Shown here: in pieces, positions 35,824 to 41,927 of the stretch
Position numbering within the stretch: position 1 is the stretch's first letter
Layout of the letters: every line of letters starts with the position of its first letter
From: an uncultured Alphaproteobacteria bacterium
GTDB taxonomy: Bacteria; Pseudomonadota; Alphaproteobacteria; Bin95
Assembly: GCA_938084065.1 (NCBI GenBank)
Contig: CALKDI010000007.1
Location: 1 to 41,927, forward strand
DNA: 41,927 bases
Direction of reading: 5' to 3'
Program-made: the position numbers and the translations under genes
The notes under the pieces: generated by a model
The model's input: the letters and a program-made list of their open reading frames with translations, nothing else
Database searches by the model: none
Told to the model about the DNA's origin: nothing

Positions 35824-36888
35824 TCATCGATGATCAGCGGCAACCGCCGCCTGTACCGAGGCAAAGCCTCCCGCAGCCAGCAAATCAGCCAGTTCAGCCT
35901 CCACTCGCGCAATAACCTGCGGGCCTTGATATACCATAGCGGTATACAGCTGTAGCAGAGAAGCACCGGCTCGAATTTTGGCATACGCGGACGCACCGCT
36001 GTCTATCCCACCAGCACCAACAATAAAACCGCCGCCGCTGGCCTGCCAGACCAGCCGGACCAGATCGGTTGAGCGCTCGAACACAGGCGGCCCACTCAAG
36101 CCACCAACCTCGCGCGCGCCTGGACTTTGCAATGTCGCCGGCCGTGCAATCGTTGTGTTGCTGACGATCCAGCCATCGACCGCCCCGGTCTTGGTCAATT
36201 GCTCCACGAGACTAGCGGCGGCGGCATCTGACAGATCCGGCGCCAACTTAACCATCAGGCTGCACCGCGAATTCGCCAGGTCTCGAGCATCACGGGCAGC
36301 CTCGACGATCGCTCTTAGACTTTCTTCCTGCTGCAAATCACGCAGCCCCGCTGTGTTGGGTGACGAGACGTTGACGGTGACAAAATCCGCATTGGCAGCG
36401 AATGCCTGCACACCCGCGGCATAGTCGCCTTGAGGGTCAGTGCTATCCTTGTTGACCCCTAGGTTCACCCCGACAACCCCACCGGCCAGCCGCGAATAGC
36501 GCCGAAACAGCCGCAAACGCTCGGCAACGACGGCATGGCCTTCGCTGTTAAAGCCAAAGCGGTTGATAACCGCCTGGTCCTTGGTCAGGCGAAACAGACG
36601 GGGCTTGGGATTGCCGGGTTGTGGTTTGGGCGTCACCGCACCGATTTCGATGAAGCTGGCCCCCATTCGCAACAATGGCGCTATCGCCTCACCGCCTTTA
36701 TCAAGCCCCGCGGCGACGCCGAGTGGCGAGGTCAGTTCGCGTCCAAACCCCTGTGTTGCGAGGATCCGAGGCGGCGGCGGCAAGGTCGGCGCGAGCCCCA
36801 GCGCCAGGGCCTTAACCGCCAAGCGGTGCGCCGTTTCCGGATCAGCCAGCCGCATGACGCGCATCGCCCAATCGTTGAAATAGCTCAT
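35824..36888 (-). CDS. pyrD: Dihydroorotate dehydrogenase (quinone), class 2
   Basis: Membrane-associated FMN enzyme oxidising dihydroorotate to orotate in pyrimidine synthesis, passing electrons to quinone. The N-terminal amphipathic helices (DPETAHRLAVKALALG) are the class 2 quinone tunnel. FMN and substrate motifs are SPLGVAAGLDKGGEA, INRFGFNSEG and NVSSPNTAGLRDLQ with the class 2 catalytic serine at about 175. ATG 36888 is preferred over a GTG at 36897 by family length (354 residues). Phage-derived genes begin immediately upstream at 36932. Confidence 0.97.
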   Translation of the reverse strand: MSYFNDWAMRVMRLADPETAHRLAVKALALGLAPTLPPPPRILATQGFGRELTSPLGVAAGLDKGGEAIAPLLRMGASFIEIGAVTPKPQPGNPKPRLFRLTKDQAVINRFGFNSEGHAVVAERLRLFRRYSRLAGGVVGVNLGVNKDSTDPQGDYAAGVQAFAANADFVTVNVSSPNTAGLRDLQQEESLRAIVEAARDARDLANSRCSLMVKLAPDLSDAAAASLVEQLTKTGAVDGWIVSNTTIARPATLQSPGAREVGGLSGPPVFERSTDLVRLVWQASGGGFIVGAGGIDSGASAYAKIRAGASLLQLYTAMVYQGPQVIARVEAELADLLAAGGFASVQAAVAADHR

Positions 36889-36931
36889 CAACACCACGCC
36901 AGATTGTCAGTTGGAGAGTGGCTAAGGTTTA

Positions 36932-37381
36932 TCAGCCTCCCTTCATCCCGTCCAAGGTTCGCGGCGCCGCAGCATAAAACACAATCTCACCGATCTGGAC
37001 CAAGGGCTTGGTCCCCCGTGCCCAATCAGGCATATCGCCCATCCGATGGAACGCGGACGCGCCTAGGCTCGGGTCTGGAATGCTGCCAGCCAAAGCCCGG
37101 CGCGCAGTGCGAATCGCCATGGTGTGGCTCGCGCTCCCGACCAGCGGCAGGCGCACTGGGTGGGCGCTATCCGCCAGCACCGCGTCGGCGACGATCTGCA
37201 TGCGGTTGCCCGCTCGGGCAAGAACGCACGCCACGCCTTCCATCGCCCGGACATTGCCATCCAGCACAATGGCATCCAGCAGACTGCCCAAATGCTCTGT
37301 CGGGCTCTGCCGTGCGTGTGCAAGCAAAACCGTTTGGCCATACTGATCTTTGGCCGGCTGCAAGGTTGCTGCCAGGGTCAT
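36932..37381 (-). CDS. Cell-wall-hydrolase-like (SleB-type) protein, putative endolysin
   Basis: A 149-residue protein with features of SleB/Hydrolase_2 cell-wall hydrolases: an N-terminal helix LLDAIVLDGNVRAMEGVACVLA comparable to the catalytic Glu helix, and a C-terminal block DPSLGASAFHRMGDMPDWARG ... QIGEIVFY resembling the GATHFH...P.W...IG.H.FY pattern. The expected catalytic glutamate may be E53 (RAMEGV). AAGGA precedes the ATG. It is 25 bp after terminase and is the last gene before pyrD. In phages this would be the lysin; the match is weak, so an uncharacterised phage protein is possible. Confidence 0.6.
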   Translation of the reverse strand: MTLAATLQPAKDQYGQTVLLAHARQSPTEHLGSLLDAIVLDGNVRAMEGVACVLARAGNRMQIVADAVLADSAHPVRLPLVGSASHTMAIRTARRALAGSIPDPSLGASAFHRMGDMPDWARGTKPLVQIGEIVFYAAAPRTLDGMKGG

Positions 37382-37406
37382 ATCGTAATCCTTCAGTTAG
37401 AGTGGG

Positions 37407-38879
37407 TTAGATAGAAAAGTCCGTGTTGGCTTGAACGACACCGCGACCGCGCCAATCGGCGGTGCGGGGGGCGGGTGGTTGGGTCGATAGGCGAACTGGG
37501 GTGGCTGCGATGGCACCGGCGACAGCATCCAAACCATCGTCACGCTGATTCACGCCCGGTCGCCATTCCCGCATTTCCCGGCGGAATGGCGTCTCCAGCA
37601 CACTGCGGTGAGCGTGCAGCAGCCGCGCGGCCAGCGGCACCTCCAGCGCTTGCAGAATGCGCTGATCTTTGTTCTGCCGCGCGTTCGCACTCTGCACGCT
37701 GATGCCTAGGCGCGCGCGGGCCAGCGCCTGACGCAGCAATCCGGGCAAGAAAGCGCCGATGCCATTGGTCTCAATAGTGATCGACGGCAGGTGTAGATGG
37801 GCCGCCAGGCGCGCCACCTCGTGGCATTGTTGACTGGCGGGGTCGAGGCCTGCCGCCTCATCCACCTGCAGATAGGCGACGCGATGCAGCCAGAGGCCAC
37901 CGTCCGCATCGACAAACACGGCTGCAACCACACTGCTATCGCCGCGTCCGACCCGACCAAACGCCGGGTCCCACCAGGCGCTGACTCCGATCATTTGGGT
38001 CTGACCGATCGATAGAATGTGACGCCCATTGCGTTCGATCAGCTCCAGATCATCGTCATAGTCCTGGATCTGATCGGGATCGAAGCGGGTAGCGCTGGGA
38101 GCCGTCGGATGCAGCAGCATCTGGCTGGCAAAGGCTGAAGGGCCGATACGCGCCCTCATCGTGGCGATAGCATCCGGCGGAAACCGCTCCGGCCAGACGC
38201 TGTCACCCTTCGCGGTTAGGATCGGCAATACACATCGTCGGAAACCATCGAGATACGGGGTCTCCTCTCCCACTTCTGCCCGTGCCTGGCGGGCATAAAT
38301 TGAGTAATAGGTGTGCGGCGTGCCGGCATAGATCTGGATGCCGTCTGGAGACACGATATGCTCAATCTCTGCCAACCGATCCCGCAGCCAGGCGCGACGG
38401 GAGGCGGTGCTGGCAGTGTTGGGCACCTCCACGTCATCACAGATCACGGTGTCGGCGTGCGCACCGGTGATGTTGGCGCCGATACCACGGGCCAACAGGG
38501 ACGGATCGCGCCAGGCTGCCTGCCTGGCGACCGTGAACGCATCGTCCGTCCACATCCCCGCCCCTTTGCCGCGCAAAGCCGCGCAAAGCGGATGCCGCTC
38601 GACCACCTGGCGGGCATAACGGCTGAGCTTGGTCGCCAATGCCTGCTCCGCCGCCAGCACCAGGATGCGATGGTCAGGGTCGCGGTACAGCAACCATGCC
38701 GCCATCAACCCCAGCAGAGTGGATTTCCCGCAATTGCGGAAGGCCAGCAGCAGCAATCGCTGCTCGCCCTCCGATAGCTGGCGCGCGATCCAGCAGACTA
38801 GTCGGCGATGGACCGCTGGCGTGGTCTGGCCCTGCCAGCGTTGCCAGAGCAAAGCGAATTCTGGAAAGGATACGGTCAT
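37407..38879 (-). CDS. Phage terminase large subunit
   Basis: The ATP-driven DNA packaging motor with nuclease. The 490-residue protein has a divergent Walker A AFRNCGKST at 46-54, Walker B TVICDDVE with D148/D149, and a coupling-motif region GTPHTYYSIY near 186-195. The RNase H-like nuclease domain shows acidic residues D304 (AWWDPAFG), a middle ETNGIGAFLPGLL segment, and D448/D451 (DGLDAVAGA). All catalytic positions look intact, so it is not an obvious relic. Its ATG overlaps the upstream TGA (ATGA), predicting coupling to the small helical gene. Confidence 0.9.
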   Translation of the reverse strand: MTVSFPEFALLWQRWQGQTTPAVHRRLVCWIARQLSEGEQRLLLLAFRNCGKSTLLGLMAAWLLYRDPDHRILVLAAEQALATKLSRYARQVVERHPLCAALRGKGAGMWTDDAFTVARQAAWRDPSLLARGIGANITGAHADTVICDDVEVPNTASTASRRAWLRDRLAEIEHIVSPDGIQIYAGTPHTYYSIYARQARAEVGEETPYLDGFRRCVLPILTAKGDSVWPERFPPDAIATMRARIGPSAFASQMLLHPTAPSATRFDPDQIQDYDDDLELIERNGRHILSIGQTQMIGVSAWWDPAFGRVGRGDSSVVAAVFVDADGGLWLHRVAYLQVDEAAGLDPASQQCHEVARLAAHLHLPSITIETNGIGAFLPGLLRQALARARLGISVQSANARQNKDQRILQALEVPLAARLLHAHRSVLETPFRREMREWRPGVNQRDDGLDAVAGAIAATPVRLSTQPPAPRTADWRGRGVVQANTDFSI

Positions 38880-39223
38880 AGTTCCTCCCCTTCATCCACG
38901 CCCTCGCCGGCAGCCAAATCGCGCCGCACATCCGCCAACAGCAGAGACAGATCAGCCGCCCCCTGCCCCGGCTGTTCCGCCAAATGCGCGTGCACCAGGT
39001 CATGCAGGCGAATGAGCGACTGCAGATGGGCGAGCGAGGCCTTGCGCGCGTTTTCCCAGGCGGTAACCTCTCGCGGGCCATCGTCATCACCAGAATCCGC
39101 CTGCAACAGGCGGCGGTAGGACGCGAACTGCGCTTCCAACAACGCGGGCAATCGTTCGGCCAGAGTTGACCAGGGTAGCGGTGATTGATCCGTTGAGTGG
39201 TTGTCCGAACGATCGTCTGCCAT
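38876..39223 (-). CDS. Small helical protein coupled to terminase (possible small subunit)
   Basis: A 115-residue acidic, mostly alpha-helical protein (TLAERLPALLEAQFASYRRLLQ, ARKASLAHLQSLIRLHDLVHAHL read as helices). Position directly before, and overlapping, the terminase large subunit gene suggests a small terminase subunit or packaging accessory. No helix-turn-helix DNA-binding motif is clear, so the assignment rests on context. Confidence 0.55.
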   Translation of the reverse strand: MADDRSDNHSTDQSPLPWSTLAERLPALLEAQFASYRRLLQADSGDDDGPREVTAWENARKASLAHLQSLIRLHDLVHAHLAEQPGQGAADLSLLLADVRRDLAAGEGVDEGEEL

Positions 39224-39229
39224 GAGCCC

Positions 39230-39541
39230 CTACACCGGGTCGCTGGGCTGCTCGGACGTTTGTGGCGGCAGCAGTTGCAGCTGCTCACCCGCGGCAACGA
39301 CACAACTGGTGCCGGACGGCAACGACGCCAGCAGCGTCCAACTGCCACCCGGCCCCATCCACAGCTCCATCACCTGCCCAGTGTCGGCAAGGCCAAGAGC
39401 GACCTGGTTCTCGCTATGGCGGGCGCTGAGTTGCTCAACAATGCCAGCTCGCGGCCCACACGGCGTCGGCGCAGACTTAGCTGCGCCGGCCATCGCTATG
39501 CTGCACGCGGCCAGGGCCAAGGTTCGTGTTATTTTGGTCAT
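39230..39541 (-). CDS. Small secreted protein of the phage-derived group
   Basis: A 103-residue protein with a signal peptide (MTKITRTLALAACSIAMAGA, cleavage near AKSA). The mature part has two Cys and a predicted beta-rich stretch (NQVALGLADTGQVMELWMGP). ATG 39541 is supported by AAGGAG at spacing 9; its reading frame overlaps the end of the neighbouring gene slightly upstream. No family was recognised. Confidence 0.6.
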   Translation of the reverse strand: MTKITRTLALAACSIAMAGAAKSAPTPCGPRAGIVEQLSARHSENQVALGLADTGQVMELWMGPGGSWTLLASLPSGTSCVVAAGEQLQLLPPQTSEQPSDPV

Positions 39542-39560
39542 GGTCACCGGCTCCTTCCCT

Positions 39561-40175
39561 CTAGGCCGCACGCGCAGCGCAAAACGCGCCCAGTTGTGAG
39601 CGGATCACCAAGAAGTCCTGCGCCATGCCCGACAAAAGGCTCAGCCGTAGCAGCACTGGCTGTCCAGCTGCGATACCAGCCGCGGGGCCAGCAGCATCTG
39701 CCAGAGCGGCCTGATAGGCCAGCGCCGCCGACTCCATCGCCCCACCGGAATTCGCTGCAGCCCGCATTTGGTCCAACGCCTGCTCCAGCGCCGTCGGAGG
39801 GACTGCCGGATAACGGGCCAGCACCCGCGCCGTCAGCAATTCAGCCCGATACACCCGGCTGGCAGGCCCGCAATCGGAGCCCAACAAAGCATCAGCGGCC
39901 TTGTCGCCAAGCGCGGCGCAGGCGCTAACCAAAAGCCCCAACGCCAAAGCTGCCGCCATGGTCCACGCCGGCATGCTCGCCTTGACAGGTGTTTTGGTCA
40001 CGGTCGCACCAGCGGTCGGGGTGTGTTCGATATTTGGCACCAGCCAAACAACTCCGGCGGTCAGAACCACTCCTAACGCCTGCTCGAGATCCGGCTCGAA
40101 CGGCACAAACGCAGCGACGAGCTGAACCAGTGCCTGAGCGACAGCTGCCGCCCAAGCTTTGTTGTTTTTCATCAT
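39561..40175 (-). CDS. Holin-like membrane protein joined to a lipoprotein-like domain
   Basis: The N-terminal 50 residues contain two hydrophobic segments (about 8-25 and 33-48) with a short charged turn, as in small phage holins. After a Thr/Lys linker, residues 68-86 (MPAWTMAAALALGLLVSAC) look like a complete lipoprotein signal peptide with lipobox VSAC and Cys86, followed by a helical Ala-rich domain. Met68 (39974) has an AAGG 5 bases upstream, so a second, shorter lipoprotein may be made from the same frame. The first start is one of two adjacent ATGs (40175 or 40172) with AAGG upstream. Function in lysis is inferred. Confidence 0.6.
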   Translation of the reverse strand: MMKNNKAWAAAVAQALVQLVAAFVPFEPDLEQALGVVLTAGVVWLVPNIEHTPTAGATVTKTPVKASMPAWTMAAALALGLLVSACAALGDKAADALLGSDCGPASRVYRAELLTARVLARYPAVPPTALEQALDQMRAAANSGGAMESAALAYQAALADAAGPAAGIAAGQPVLLRLSLLSGMAQDFLVIRSQLGAFCAARAA

Positions 40176-40191
40176 GACGTTGCCTTTTTGT

Positions 40192-40443
40192 TCATATAAA
40201 CATTGAACGCGTGAGCAAGCTGGTCATCAGGCCCAGCATGCTGACGATCAGCAGCCCCAGGACGCTGACGATCCAGCGCCAGATTGAGGCAAGGCGGGTG
40301 TTAATCCGCTCTGTCTGACGCTCTATCTGGTCCATGAAGGCCCGAAGATTGGCGCTACGCTCCTCGCAGTGCCGCTCATGGGAATCCAGACGAGCGGTGA
40401 TTTCGGCGATGCGCTCCCGCGCGTCGGTATCGATATCTGCCAT
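40192..40443 (-). CDS. Coiled-coil membrane-anchored small protein (XhlA-like)
   Basis: An 83-residue protein with an N-terminal charged heptad-rich helix (ARERIAEITARLDSHERH, then LRAFMDQIERQTERINTRL) and one C-terminal transmembrane helix (IVSVLGLLIVSMLGLMTSLL, about 54-74). The layout resembles XhlA-type lysis accessory proteins and similar phage membrane proteins. It lies 4 bp after the SGNH gene and 16 bp before the holin-like gene. The family is not certain. Confidence 0.6.
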   Translation of the reverse strand: MADIDTDARERIAEITARLDSHERHCEERSANLRAFMDQIERQTERINTRLASIWRWIVSVLGLLIVSMLGLMTSLLTRSMFI

Positions 40444-40447
40444 GCCG

Positions 40448-41927
40448 CTACGACAATTTCTCAACGGTCAACAAGCGGCCCGGCACCCGGCTTTCCAGGG
40501 TGTGCCCTCCGCCTTCGGCCATCCATTGCAGTCGGAAGGTGTTGCTGCCCGCAGCCAGCGTCACCGGCACCTGCGCCATAGAGATCACCGTCCCGCGCGT
40601 GTCGGTCGGCGGCAAGTATTGCAGCGTCTCTGCAATCGCCGCGCCGTTCAGCGTCACCTGGGCCAGGTTCGCGTTGCTGACCGGCGATTGGTTCCCAACG
40701 TGCAAGGAGAAACTCAACAACGCCTGGTCGCCAGCTTCGCCTTGTACCGCCACCTCCTCCGCCAGGTCGGTAAAGCTGGTCGCGGTCGTCGAAACCGTCC
40801 CCGATCCGTGATCGCTGGCCACTACCCGCGGTTTCGGCAGCGTTCGCAACAGGGTCAGGAATGCGCCAAAGGCTGGCGCATAGATCAGGTAATGACCCAC
40901 CGTGCTCGGATGGTTCAGGCCATTGCCACCAGCGCTATCTGGGTTGCTGCCCCAGTCACCCAACCCCAGTAGATCGTCCTCATGCAGCAGCGGACGGGCA
41001 TAGCGGGCCGGATAACCAACCTTCAGCGTGCAACCTATCTGCGCAGCGCCGACCCCGCCCAGGTAGACCCGATAGGCGCAACCGCCATCGGCCAGGCGCG
41101 AATAGTCGATGGTATCGATCTTCAACGTGCCGTTGATCCAGACCCGATGCCGGGCTCCATCGCAGCGCACCCGCACATAGTTATCTGCTCCAACCGTCGG
41201 CGCGGTATCGACCACGTGCGCCACAGACGTGGCCTTCCAATAGATCCGGACGTTCACGCCAGACCATTGTAACTCGTACCGCTCACTCGGCGTGTCCGCA
41301 TCGACGCGGTAGTTGAACGCCAAAACGTCGCCGCTCTGCGCGGGGCGGAAGGTCAAGTACGCTTGGAAATCGGCAGCATTTAGCTTGCGTCGGGGCCGGG
41401 CGACACCGGTAAACACAAGCCGCCCAGAGGTCAGGTTAACGCCACCTGCACTGCCCTCAATTGTATCCCACCAATTGGTGCCGAAGGCGCGGAACGCATC
41501 CTCGCGGAACCAGCGACGACGGCCTTCATCCACACCATCACGCAGGAAATGGTAGACGCGGTTGGCGTCCAACAGAGGCAGCCGGTTCGCCACCGCGAAG
41601 TCGCGCAACACACGATACCGGCTGTCCAACGCGGTTTGCTGCACCTTAAAAGTTGGATCCAGCCGGGTGGGCAGGAAGGTGGTTGCCAATGCTACCGTCG
41701 GCGGCGCTGCCCAGGTCTTGGTGTAGTCATGGAAGCTCTGAACCGCAGTGGCGTACGCCTGATCCGCCATAGTGAAGTTGTTCATGCCGTGCGCCCAAAC
41801 CACCAGATGCGGCGCGGCATCCTCCACATGCTGCCGCCAGGACACACCCAACTGCGAACCATCAGGCCAAGCAACAGAGGGAAATCCAGTCGGCTGCACC
41901 CGATAAAACCCCAGGTCCCGATCGCCT
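40448..41927 (-). CDS. SGNH-hydrolase-like phage protein with inserted beta domain (5' end outside window)
   Basis: The frame is open to the window edge; residues upstream of the first in-window GTG (41899) read naturally (GDRDLGFYR), so the gene probably continues. An SGNH block-III-like VVWAHGMNNF lies near residue 33-42 and a block-V-like GLNHPSTVGH near residue 325, where His would complete the triad; the Ser-containing block I would lie off the window. Between them, about residues 150-290 form a beta-rich region (SGRLVFTGVARP, HRVWINGTLKIDTIDY) like a carbohydrate- or LamG-type jelly roll. The C-terminal 110 residues are another beta domain. Such enzymes in phages act on host surface glycans or capsule esters. 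Confidence 0.65.
   Translation of the reverse strand, partial: GDRDLGFYRVQPTGFPSVAWPDGSQLGVSWRQHVEDAAPHLVVWAHGMNNFTMADQAYATAVQSFHDYTKTWAAPPTVALATTFLPTRLDPTFKVQQTALDSRYRVLRDFAVANRLPLLDANRVYHFLRDGVDEGRRRWFREDAFRAFGTNWWDTIEGSAGGVNLTSGRLVFTGVARPRRKLNAADFQAYLTFRPAQSGDVLAFNYRVDADTPSERYELQWSGVNVRIYWKATSVAHVVDTAPTVGADNYVRVRCDGARHRVWINGTLKIDTIDYSRLADGGCAYRVYLGGVGAAQIGCTLKVGYPARYARPLLHEDDLLGLGDWGSNPDSAGGNGLNHPSTVGHYLIYAPAFGAFLTLLRTLPKPRVVASDHGSGTVSTTATSFTDLAEEVAVQGEAGDQALLSFSLHVGNQSPVSNANLAQVTLNGAAIAETLQYLPPTDTRGTVISMAQVPVTLAAGSNTFRLQWMAEGGGHTLESRVPGRLLTVEKLS

Larger units (their letters stand above)
36932..41927 (-). mobile_element. Phage-derived gene group (prophage remnant or gene-transfer-agent-like), open at the window edge
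   Basis: Seven tightly packed minus-strand genes: SGNH hydrolase, coiled-coil membrane protein, holin-like protein, small secreted protein, helical protein, terminase large subunit and lysin-like hydrolase. Terminase plus lysis-type genes identify phage origin. No integrase, portal, protease or capsid gene is inside the window, and no att repeat was seen next to pyrD. The remaining head and tail genes, if present, must lie to the right of the window. Confidence 0.75.

Noticed and set aside
36889-36931. Attachment site at the pyrD-phage junction
   Set aside because: No tRNA and no direct repeat was visible, and the other end of the element is outside the window.

Overview
The window is a chromosomal segment of an alphaproteobacterium. 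The evidence is the ftsA-ftsZ-lpxC-bamD-recN-ligA order at the end of a division/cell-wall cluster, a serC-serA-hisZ run, the rimP-nusA-ylxR-infB-rbfA-truB-rpsO-pnp block, an XRE regulator-metK-trmB block, and an Irr-type Fur protein with an iron-control-element-like box. A complete minCDE set and HisZ fit a Rhodospirillales-like lineage better than Caulobacter or Rhodobacter, but the genus cannot be named from this sequence.

Layout. 1-9.3 kb (+): ftsA tail, ftsZ, terminator, lpxC, bamD with a long C-terminal extension, recN, a small cupin, ligA. 9.3-10.3 kb (+): a threonine/serine dehydratase convergent with minCDE (10.3-12.3 kb, -). 12.3-17.8 kb (+): a structured leader, then serC, serA, a secreted FG-GAP-like protein and hisZ. 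17.8-22.4 kb (-): a redox/iron cluster of NMO-family flavoprotein, irr, rubrerythrin, Fe-S oxidoreductase and DUF3501 protein. 22.4-32.0 kb (-): the translation and RNA block. 32.1-34.7 kb (-): XRE regulator, metK, trmB. 34.9-36.9 kb (-): a HAD-like phosphatase and pyrD. 36.9 kb to the end (-): a phage-derived group with lysin-like hydrolase, terminase large subunit, small helical and membrane proteins, and an SGNH hydrolase cut by the window edge.

Most of the window is conserved housekeeping sequence. The parts that deserve a second look are: (1) the serC leader, whose repeats can pair in mutually exclusive ways, one of which covers the serC start; (2) the Irr/rubrerythrin cluster, where a perfect 7-3-7 dyad (TTTAGAA/TTCTAAA) abuts a good sigma70-type promoter, so that uncharacterised partners (DUF3501, CCG-domain Fe-S protein) are probably part of an iron- or peroxide-responsive unit; (3) the phage-derived group, which has terminase and lysis-like genes but no portal or capsid gene between terminase and pyrD; (4) a BamD with about 220 extra residues.

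No tRNA, rRNA, insertion sequence or CRISPR array was recognised. All assignments come from reading the translated sequence; no database search was run.
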